Assembly: GCA_001692895.1 (NCBI GenBank)
Contig: KV748187.1
Span: 3,557-67,556, forward strand
Reading direction: 5' to 3'
Length of the DNA: 64,000 nucleotides
Source of the DNA: Cenococcum geophilum 1.58
Taxonomy: Eukaryota > Ascomycota > Dothideomycetes > Gloniales > Gloniaceae
Below the pieces are notes generated by a model. That model saw only the letters and a program-made list of their open reading frames with translations, was not told the DNA's origin and searched no databases. Both the position numbers and the translations under genes were made by a program. Position 1 is the first letter of the stretch; each line of letters starts with the position of its first letter. Positions 22,038-29,899 of the stretch are shown piece after piece.

Positions 22038-22287
22038 TGTAACCGACTACCGACACTGCGTTGAGACACAAGATTCACCGCTTGGAAGGCCCCGAGATGG
22101 CGTCACCGCCACCAATATATAGTGGTTGCAGATCAATATTGGTGGCAGATTACCGTTCCCATTTCAGCTATCTATTACCCCATTACTTCTACCTTCTTCG
22201 TGTATATATAATAGCGCTCCTATAGAGCTAGCATACACAATAAAGTCCGTATATATCAATTCTAGTCGTCACTAACTAAAGCTTATA
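22038..22287. repeat. Solo LTR, TGTAACCGACTACCG family, TSD TATAT
   Basis: 250 bp, GC-normal, starting TGTAACCGACTACCG and ending AAAGCTTATA. It is flanked by TATAT at 22033-22037 and 22288-22292. Removing it restores collinearity with LINE copy A. A TATA-like TATATAATAG and an AATAAA polyadenylation-like word lie in the second half, as in a typical LTR. A related but diverged 192-bp LTR with the same ends is at 32436-32627. It shows little RIP-like decay compared with its host. Confidence 0.85.
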
Positions 22288-22500
22288 TATATTAATTATA
22301 TAAGTCTACTAGTAGAACTACTACTTATGTTCTAGTATACGCGCATAGTGCTCTCTTATAACCCCTATAGTTCTATATAACGGTACCAGTTTTATAGCTT
22401 TAAGCTAATAGCGCTAAGGAGCTTTTTATATAATACCTTTACTACCTATAGTCCTAGGCCTAGATCTAGAAGCCGTATTAGTATATATTAGCCCTTACTA
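22288..22500 (-). mobile_element. LINE-like remnant copy D, continuation
   Basis: Matches copy A at 7260-7450 (AGTCTACTAGTAGAACTACTAC, TAGTTCTATATA, TAGCGCTAAGGAGC). Truncated at about 22500, where AT-rich short repeats begin. Confidence 0.6.
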
Positions 22501-22659
22501 TAAATAAATAAATAAATATCTATATAATTTCCTATATAATTATTTCTATAAATATCTATATAACTTTCCCATATAATTATTTCTATTAAATTCTATAATT
22601 AATTACATAGTATTAAAAATATATATTTATACGCCCGCTATATATTATATAAAGCTATA
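22501..22659. repeat. AT-rich short tandem repeats
   Basis: AAATAAATAAATAAAT, then two copies of an approximately 40-bp unit TATCTATATAACTTTCC...ATTATTTCTAT. No gene. Confidence 0.6.
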
Positions 22660-22990
22660 TATAAGGCTCTATATAAAGATCGTATACAAGGATCTATATA
22701 AAGATCTATTATAAGGCCCTACACAAAGCTCCGAAAGCTCTATATAAGGCTCTACACAAAGCTCCGCTCGAAGCTCTACTTAAAGCTCTACTCGAAGCTC
22801 TGCTTAAAGCTCTGCTTAAAGCTCCTCAAAGCTCTGCACAAGGCTCTGCTCGAAGCTCTGCACGAGGCTCTGCACGAAGCTCTGCACGAAGCTCTACGCG
22901 GAGCTCTACGTAGGGCTCTGCGTAAGCCTCTACTAAAGCTCTACATAAGGCTTTATTAAAGCTCTGCGCGAGGCTCTACCTAAAGCTTAC
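22660..22990 (-). repeat. GAGCTTCGTGCA satellite, inverted array
   Basis: Units GAAGCTCTGCAC, GAAGCTCTACTT, AAAGCTCTGCTT and GAGGCTCTGCAC, the reverse complement of the 5-kb and 20-kb arrays. The left third is decayed (AAGGCTCTATAT), the middle is clean. Confidence 0.9.
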
Positions 22991-23870
22991 CCCCTTCTAT
23001 AAAGCAAATCTATACCTACTAGTAGTCCTTAGTTATTATTTAAAGCTAGCTNGTNGGTTTAGGTACTCTGGCTGCGGTAGGAAGAGGTCGTGGGAAAGGT
23101 GCGGCTGCTANGACTNGGGNGCGTCGGGCNCGACGANGAGATAANNAATTGGAATCGGGCAAATCGGGCAACGTAGTCTTCTTCGCCAGGTTTGATTTGG
23201 TAATTCTAGCCATTAGGAATAGCTTAGGGAGCTGTGGAAGTTAAGACAATTTGGCTCAAAGTAGGTATATATAGGCCTAAATACCCCGCGCGGGACTAAT
23301 AAAAATCCGAACCGTGTACCAGACCTTCTAACGAAGGTCTTGCCAAAAGCGGCTAGCGGCTTGGCAAGGTAAGCCTTGGCAAGAAGGTCTGGGAACGAGA
23401 CAAGCAACGGTTAAATCGGAATTCGGTCAGTGGGTCGCAGGCGTATAGGCGCAACAGTTATCAGATTTAGGTAGCAGTACAGTACAAGCGTTAGGTGGTA
23501 ATAGTAGTTAAACGTAGAGCTCGATCTATTAATTGGTCGTTAAATCGCAGGCGTATTAGCGCGATCGTTTGGTCGGTAGATTATAGGCATATTAGCGCAA
23601 TTAGTATCATAATAGCAGGCATAGCGGCGCTATCAGTTTGTTAATGGTATGTAGTAGTACGGTGCTAGCGTAGGGTCGGTTCCGTAGGTAGATTAGCACG
23701 GAGTCTTATTATAGGCTTATCGGGTTATAGGGTATATTAGTTATAACAGTTATTAGGTTTATAGCTACCGCAAATACTAGCAGTTCTTTCTTTTATAGAT
23801 TGCTTGCGTAACTATATTAGTTTAACTACCCCCCCCCCCCCCTATATTACTCTCTCTTTACCTATCCTTT
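22991..23870. other. GC-normal unexplained segment with hairpin and spaced GCAGGCGTAT motif
   Basis: No credible gene. A block of ambiguous bases lies at 23052-23146. An inverted repeat pairs CCAGACCTTCT (about 23318) with AGAAGGTCTGG (about 23382), with inner TTGCCAA/TTGGCAA arms. Between 23425 and 23640 the motif GCAGGCGTATNNGCGC or its decayed form occurs four times, each followed by (A/C)(A/G)NNRTTTGG-like bases. A run of 14 C lies near 23829-23842. The 64-codon minus ORF at 23213-23407 spans the hairpin and has no known domain. Confidence 0.45.
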
Positions 23871-24380
23871 ATGGTACCCTCTACAAGAACTTCCTGTCTA
23901 GATTACGTTGGTAGCCACCTTTATAGCTACCTTAGGAACCGCGGAATCCTCCTTTACGTTAGCTATAGCCATGTCTATATCCTCTACTATATCCTCTTCT
24001 TACTGGTATTAATGGTTAAGTTATATATTAAATTATACCAATTCCTAGAAATAAGTTACTATATTAACTGTCGTTATATAGTAGTCCAGGTAGGTTTAGG
24101 ATTTAATATTAGTACTAGCGCTGCTCTATATTTAATAGTTACTATAAAGGTTATTACGGAGATTACTATAGAGGTTCTTACGGAGGTTGCTAGTAGGTTA
24201 GGATATTATTTATAAATCTGGCTTATTATGCCGGTTATTAGTAGAACGGAGCTTAATCTTAATTATGGTAGCGGCGATCCGTAAAGAAAGTAGTATACAC
24301 TCTTTAACTAGGGTGTTCCTTCTCCTATACAATAATTAAAGAGGTAATTTTATAAGTAGGAACTCCCTAGCAAGCTATAA
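23871..24380 (+). other. Unrecognised segment with a 114-codon open frame
   Basis: An ATG at 23871 opens 114 codons rich in Tyr, Leu, Ile and Val, with a hydrophobic middle (YILYYILFLLVLMVKLY), ending in TAA at 24213-24215. I do not recognise a family. The C-terminal part (VITEITIEVLTEVASRLG) resembles the periodic peptide at 24800 by codon pattern (ACGGAGRTT repeats). It may be a fragment of a decayed gene, and expression is doubtful. Confidence 0.3.
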
Positions 24381-24562
24381 TGTCACGGCACTGACCTGAC
24401 GCGTTGTTATGGCTACGCGTATGCATGAGCACGGACCTGACCCCTGAGCGACGTGTATATATACCACCTCACCTCCTACATAGATCCTCACACGACATCG
24501 TTTGTCAATCATATACAGTCACCTCGTACATTGTACCTTGACAGTCCGCACGTACTGTGACA
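24381..24562. repeat. Solo LTR, 182 bp, TSD TATAA
   Basis: Starts TGTCACGGCACTGACC and ends CACGTACTGTGACA, with perfect 5-bp duplications TATAA at 24376-24380 and 24563-24567. The terminal inverted bases are TGTCAC...GTGACA. It has normal CA/TG content and a TATA-like GTATATATACC. No internal region or second LTR is present, so it is a recombination product of a full element. Confidence 0.88.
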
Positions 24563-24960
24563 TATAAACAACTTATTATCTATATAGATCTTTGCAATTA
24601 TAGCCCCCTTTTTGCTATATCTAGGTCCTTACCTAGGTCCTTACTCTATACTAGGCACGGCCAGTTTAGGTAGTGTATATATATATAGCTGCTACGGTTG
24701 CTATAGGGTAGCGGGGGCAGCAATTAGAGTAGCTGGCGGTGCAGCAGTTAGAATAGCTAGTGGAATTGGCGGAGCAGCTAGTAGAATCGGCGGAGGTTCT
24801 TATAGACGTTGCTGCGGATATTACTGCGGATGTTACTGCGGACGTTACTAATAGGACGGAGCTTAAGGCACGGGTTAAGATACGGCAGCTTAAGGAATTT
24901 AAGGTATTTAATAGCCTAAGGTTGTCTATAGTGTTGCTTATAGCTATCCGTTATTAAAAT
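24563..24960 (+). other. Short-period repeat segment with 79- and 65-codon open frames
   Basis: GGCGGAGCAGCTAGTAGAATC-like 24-bp words (24720-24790) are followed by a 12-bp tandem GCGGATGTTACT / GCGGACGTTACT (24812-24850). The frame from 24760 encodes alternating Asp-Val-Thr-Ala units followed by a charged tail (RTELKARVKIRQLKEF). No family recognised. It could be the 3' end of a lost host or element gene with an expanded codon repeat. Confidence 0.35.
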
Positions 24961-25970
24961 TCCCTCAAAAGTTAGACTTCTTTATAGCGCGTATTTAGTG
25001 CTTAATCTTAATCTCTTATAGAGTCCATTTGTGCTCTTCTTTTACATTAAGGACTTGCTTCTAAATATTATCTTTAATAGCACCCCCATCTATAGGGACA
25101 AATACTCCTTTCTCCTAAAGGAAGTCTTAAAAATCTTAAACAATATTAATATTGCTAAGTGCCCAGGTGTTAGCGGTCTATCCTATAAAATCCTCCCTAA
25201 AATATTCCCATAGCTATAGATTGGCGTAGTATTTACTTTAGTAGAATATAATACGGTATAGGAGAAAGCTGTTAACTTATTTTGCGGTATAAGTTATTAT
25301 ATTAATAGTAAATTTGTCCTAATTTTCGTCGATAAGTTTCGCGTATATAGCTACCCCTAGTAGTAAGGAGTCTTTCCAGTTATTTAACGTAACTGTGGCC
25401 ATATTTTTGGCTTACGGCTATATTATTAGGTGTTATAATAAAGATTATAAAGTTATAGGAATTGTTATTTAGTACGCGTTTATAATGTGTATTTATCGTT
25501 TAGTACGTGTTTATAACGTATATTTGCGATTATAGGGCTTAGGACTAGTTCTAGCCTTAAATTATAAAAACTTATAAAGCGTATTATTCTGCGTAATAGA
25601 CGCAAGAATTTATAATTTAGGAAAGGCTTAGGACTAGTTCTAGCCTTTAGATCCTTAGATTTGTAGAAGAGTTTTATTTAAGGTTTAGGACCAGTTCTAA
25701 CCTTAAAAGATAGCTTCCTCTAGCACGAGTAGCACTAGTATAGTAGCTTATTTCTTTTTAGTGGAATACCTAGCTATTTTATAGTATAATAGTAAAGTTA
25801 ACCACTAATTAGTGTTGGTTACATAAGGTAATATTACGTAGCTACGGTTTGTAGATAGTATAATAATAATTGTTCTTTTCTTCTTTCTAAGGGAGGGCGA
25901 GGAGCTTAAGGCTCCTCGCCACGCTAGTGCCGCGGCGATACGTGACGGCAACTTGCCTATATTCCCAACA
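24961..25970 (-). mobile_element. Truncated Copia 5' end, same family as Copia3
   Basis: The reverse complement aligns with 27360-28180 of Copia3: the leader repeats (GGCTTAGGACTAGTTCTAGCC and similar) and then the beginning of gag (around 25060-25230). LTR at 25813-25970. The element is cut off at about 24960. With 27276-28180 it forms an inverted pair about 1.3 kb apart. The 60-codon ORF on plus at 25031-25213 is its antisense shadow. Confidence 0.78.
25813..25970 (-). repeat. LTR of the truncated Copia
   Basis: On minus it runs from TGTTGGGAATATAGG to TAACCAACA, sharing GCCGCGGCACTAGCG and a GAGGAGCCTTAAGCTCC hairpin with the 216-bp Copia3 LTRs. It lacks their first 60 bp, which hold GCCGTTATATG repeats. 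It retains more CA/TG than the Copia3 LTRs. Confidence 0.75.
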
Positions 25971-26602
25971 ATATTCTTTACTATAATTAGCAGTTATAAC
26001 TTTATTATATTGGTTTGAGGTTTATAGTAAGGGTAATTTATATTATATTAAATTTAAATAGTTGTGTATATATTTATAGGGCAAGTAGTATTTTAAGTAA
26101 TAACTTTAGCAGTAAGTTATACGGAATTTTAGTATTTCTTTAACCTAGCTAATTAAAGGGTTATATCGTTTCAGCTATCCGTATTTAAGTATTACCTTAT
26201 AATACTTTAAGGGTATTATAAATAGGGAAACGTATTTAAGGTATTTGCCTATTTATATCTTTATAAGAGTATAGTATGTCAGTTTATTATATATTAAGGG
26301 TTTACTATTAAAGCCTTATAGGCCTTAGGGCTTATTAAATTTCTTTAAATTTAGGCATTAGGTTTTCGCTTAGTTTATATTAATAAAGCCTATAGTAATA
26401 GCTCTGCTATCTATTAGGATTTATACCTCCTTCTATTTTTTAAGTATTTAAATTTTTTAAGTATATTAAGGAAGTTATATTATATATTAGCGCTAGAAGA
26501 GCCTAGATATTTATACTCTTCCACCTTTTATCTTAAGGCGCGACTTAGCCCTAAAATAATTCATTTTCTAAGTTAACTAAAGGTAAGATACTTTATAGTG
26601 AC
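25971..26602 (-). pseudogene. Gypsy3 protease region
   Basis: Minus strand, TAA/TAG read through. An aspartic-protease signature is readable near 26410-26430 (ILIDSRA, where Gly is expected for Arg), followed by the hydrophobic segments usual in Gypsy proteases down to about 26100. It continues the gag frame that lies at 27032-27275 and 41683-42600. The region is cut by the truncated Copia at 25970, so RT and integrase are missing. Confidence 0.65.
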
Positions 26603-26604
26603 TA

Positions 26605-27029
26605 ACGTATTCTACTACCGAGCCGGCCACCCCACTAAGCCGGCCACTTCAAAATACACCAAAAAACCGATATTTGAATCTTAAATATCTCAACCACTAC
26701 TTAATAATATTTTCTAAAATTTTAAATATAAGCTTTTATATACCTATTTTAGTACTTATTATAATATAAGAGTATGCGCTCCGGTAGTTGTTAAGATATT
26801 TAAAAAATATCGCTATTTTTAACCCCTAAACTCTATATTATAATAACCACTAAGCTATACACTTTAGTATTATAATATGCACTAAAATAGGTATATAAGA
26901 GCTTATATTTAAATTTTCAGAAAATATTATTAAGTAGTGGTTAAGATATTTAAGATTCAAATATCGGTTTTTTGGTGTATTTTGAAGTGGCCGGCTTGGT
27001 AGGGTGGCCGACTTAGTGGTAGAATACGT
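26605..27029. mobile_element. MITE with very long terminal inverted repeats, TSD TA
   Basis: 425 bp. Both ends read inward as ACGTATTCTACYACYRAG, then GGCCACC and CCACTTCAAAATACACC. The inverted arms extend about 150 bp each, leaving a short centre. Flanked by TA at 26603-26604 and 27030-27031. Removing it rejoins the Gypsy3 gag-pro frame. No protein-coding capacity; the 66-codon minus ORF is an arm artefact. The TA target points to Tc1/mariner-type mobilisation. Confidence 0.85.
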
Positions 27030-27031
27030 TA

Positions 27032-27275
27032 AATATAATTTATAAAACAATTGCGACTTAAGGACTAAGAGGAGCTACGGCGGACCTTTTTAAAAGGGTA
27101 AGTTTAGCAATCCCTTTAAATATATATCTTTTTTTAATATCTAAAACATTTTCCATTTATAGCTTATATTCTTTATTTATTAATTCTTAAGGGTATATAG
27201 AATTAAGTGGCGTTAAGGTCTATAGGGTTATATATAGGGCTTTTAGATCTTAAAGACAGATTGCACTTTAGGGTA
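27032..27275 (-). pseudogene. gag: Gypsy3 gag C-terminus with zinc knuckle relic
   Basis: On minus a CCHC-like motif reads CFRYQKKGYIQRDC at about 27120-27170, where Tyr replaces one Cys and the His. This is what TGT-to-TAT and CAT-to-TAT changes give. It is separated from the rest of gag (41683-42600) by Copia3 and from protease by the MITE. Confidence 0.7.
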
Positions 27276-27491
27276 TGTTAGGAGTAAAGGTAAGCGCTTA
27301 CTACCTAAAGCATATTGCCGTTATATATGACAAGTTGCCGTTATATGCGGCAAGTTGCCGTTACGTATCGCCGCGGCACTAGCGTAGCGAGGAGCCTTAA
27401 GCTCCTTGCCCTCCCTTATTAAGAAAAAACAGAACAATTATTATACTACTTATAACTTATAAATACGTAATATTACCTTATATAACCAATA
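27276..27491 (+). repeat. 5' LTR of Copia3
   Basis: TGTTAGGAGTAAAGG ... TATATAACCAATA. It contains three GCCGTTATRTR(C/T)GRCAAGTT units at 27310-27365 and a stem around GGAGCCTTAAGCTCC. The end is set by alignment with the 3' LTR and the TSD. Confidence 0.9.
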
Positions 27492-27870
27492 TTAATTAGT
27501 AGTTAACTTTACTATTATATTATAGAGTAGCTAGGTATTCCACTAAGAAAAGATAAGCCACTATACTAGTACTACTTGTACTAAAGAAAGCTGTCTTTTA
27601 AGGTTAGAACTGGTCCTAAACCTTAAATAGAACTCTTTTACAAATCTAAGGATCTAAAGGCTAGAACTAGTCTTAAGCCTTTTTAAAATTACGGATTCTT
27701 ACGTCTATTACGCAGAATAATATACTTTATAAGTCTTTATAATTTAAGGCTAGAACTAGTCCTAAGCCCTATAATCGCAAATATATATTATAAACGCGTA
27801 CTAAATAACAAATATACATTATAAACGCGTACTAAATAACAATTCCTAAACTAATAACACTTCCCTCCCT
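27492..27870 (+). other. Copia3 leader with repeated GGACTAGTTCTAGCC-type words
   Basis: Non-coding leader holding at least four inverted or direct copies of AAGGYTAGAACTRGTCCTAARCC (27600-27625, 27655-27680, 27745-27770) and two copies of a CGCGTACTAAATAACAA block (27797-27845). It is also present in the truncated copy at 25400-25810. It may be a packaging or dimerisation region; that function is inference. Confidence 0.6.
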
Positions 27871-28635
27871 TTAAAAACATAGCTACGCCTACTTTAAACG
27901 ACTAGGAAGACTCCTTATTACTAAAGGTAGCTGCGTATATAAAATTTATTAATAAAAATTAGGACGAATTTACTATTAATATAATAACTTATACCGTAAA
28001 ATAAGTTAATAGCTTTCTCCTATACTATATCCTATTCTACTAAAGTAGATACTATACTAATTTATAACTATAGGAATATTTTAGGGAGGATTTTATAGGA
28101 TAAACCGCTAACACTTAAGCACTTAGTAATATTAATATTATTTAGGATTTCTAAGACTTCCTTTATAGGAATAGGGTATATATTACTAAGAATAATAACC
28201 TAATTACTAGTAATATTTAGGCCGTTATTATTAGTATAAAAGAACTAATATAGACGGAAGCTAAGATTATATATTAACTATAGAAACCTAAAACCAACCT
28301 ATATTCTTTAAAAGGCAACTTTAATTTATATTAAAACCCCTAAAACGCTAATCCCCTACCTAAAGGTACTCTTTTACTAGGAGGTGCTCTCCTACCTAGA
28401 GGTGCTCTTTTACTACCCCCTCTACTACCTCTACTCCCTCTATCCTAGCTAACCGGTAAGCCTTTACTATAAGAAGTTACGAATTTAATAAAGGTATACT
28501 TAGACAAAGAAAAGAAGTTTAGAGGAAAACTATATAATATACTTAAAGCAAAATTATAGGTTTTCTATAACTGTTATAATAAGGTTAGAATTTAATACTA
28601 CTAGTACTACTATACTTTCTTTATTATATTAAAAG
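27871..28635 (+). pseudogene. gag: Copia3 gag, N-terminal part
   Basis: One plus frame with TAA/TAG read through. A Leu/Pro-rich low-complexity linker sits at 28360-28440, then a KKFRGKLYNIL segment at about 28508-28545 that is typical of fungal Copia Gag. Gypsy1 interrupts the frame at 28635 and it resumes at 36787. Confidence 0.7.
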
Positions 28636-29061
28636 TGTAACGGAACCTTGTAGCAAGAACTACGGTGGGTCCTGTTATTGGGCTAGGTGTGTAGGAAATG
28701 CAAGTAATAATAGTCGATAAGTAATAATAACTGGTGGAGTGGTTGCCTAATAGATTAACTCTAATTGTATTCTGAGAATTATTATAAGGAAGGAACTATC
28801 TAGGTAGGAACTGAGGGTCCTTAAATATACAACCGTACTCCTATAAAATTCTTCTTATATATAATATACGTCTTATATATAAGGTATATAAGTTCCTCTT
28901 ATTCCTCTTATTTAATACGTAGCATATTATATAACCTCGGTTATTATTCCTCATCACATGGTTCTATCGGCTCTATTCTAGACCGTGCTTATATTAACCA
29001 ACTAGCTTCTTCCGTTTCTTCTTTAAGTAGTTATAATATTATACTTAAAGCGTCTGTAACA
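28636..29061 (-). repeat. 3' LTR of Gypsy1
   Basis: On the plus strand it reads TGTAACGGAACC ... GCGTCTGTAACA. It is well preserved (it keeps TG-rich words such as GGTGGAGTGGTTGCC) and closely matches 36358-36781, 48350-48776 and the inverse of 57084-57507. Confidence 0.93.
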
Positions 29062-29169
29062 CTATCTCCCTCCTTTTTATTTTCGTCCTTAAAGATTTAA
29101 AATATCTCTAAGTTGTTTACTAGAGGTATAATGTCTATCTAATTAATTTAGTTAATATTATTGCTTATT

Positions 29170-29890
29170 ATGCCTAAAGTAATTTCTTCCTTATATGCCC
29201 AACGTCGTGCTCGCACTATTGCTGCAATATTATCTCTTAGTAAGATTATGCCATCTCTATATTCTCGCTGTTTAAAAGAGGGGCTGGTTTATATTACGTT
29301 AGCGAACCTATTTTTATAATAACCGTCTTCTTGCTTAGAGTGTACTAAAGCGAATATTCGTTTATCCTGCGACGTTTGCTCTACCTCTAATGCTAAATAT
29401 ACGCGACCTATTACTCTTAATAGTCGTCTTGTTCCTTAATTAATTTGTCTTAGGGTCTTGTATTTAATTTACTGCTGCGCGGCTAGATAATAAACTGTCT
29501 TAAGCCCTTGCTAAGTTAGAACGTTCTTATAATGCTAAATAGAAGGCCCTAAATGCTTGGATTGCGGCGTCTGCTCGTTTGCTTTATCTTAAAAAGGTTC
29601 GTAAGAAGGTTTATTTTAAGGAGTGGAAACTTATGGAATAAGGTTTATAGGAACTTAGTAATAAAAGAACGGATTCTCTTCTAATAGAGAAGGAAATAGA
29701 TCTAAATAGCTCGGCAACTACTCTTCTTGGGTCCCCCTTAGGTGACTTATTCTTTAGCGATCCTTTTTTATTAATATTACCTAACCTAATCTCTTTTAAT
29801 ACTCCTATACCTTTCCTATAGCGTTCTTTAAATTCTCTAGTAGCTCCTAGGTAGTCTTAATGTAGCCTATCTACTTAACCTTATACTATA
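29170..29890 (+). pseudogene. Antisense ORF of Gypsy1: Cys-rich N-terminus plus charged coiled-coil-like C-terminus
   Basis: On the strand opposite to pol, between integrase and the 3' LTR, a frame begins at an ATG (29170) with MPKVISSLYAQRRARTI. After two TAA codons it gives a C-x2-C...C cluster (CLECTKANIRLSCDVC, about 29329-29376). In another frame, from about 29470, it continues with a Leu/Lys/Ala-rich segment (ARLLYLKKVRKKVYFKEW near 29570-29620) and a low-complexity tail. The conserved-looking Cys spacing and heptad-like Leu/Lys stretch read better than the sense strand at the same place, so I judge it a decayed accessory gene. Similar small proteins are annotated as hypothetical in other fungal genomes as far as I recall. 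Function is unknown. Gypsy4 carries the start of the corresponding region at its window edge. Confidence 0.5.
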
Positions 29891-29899
29891 TTTTGTTAT

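Noticed and set aside
25031-25213. 60-codon ORF whose peptide (NNINIAKCPGVSGLSYKIL) recalls a LINE reverse-transcriptase motif
   Set aside because: The region aligns with the Copia3 gag start on the opposite strand, so the resemblance is an antisense coincidence.
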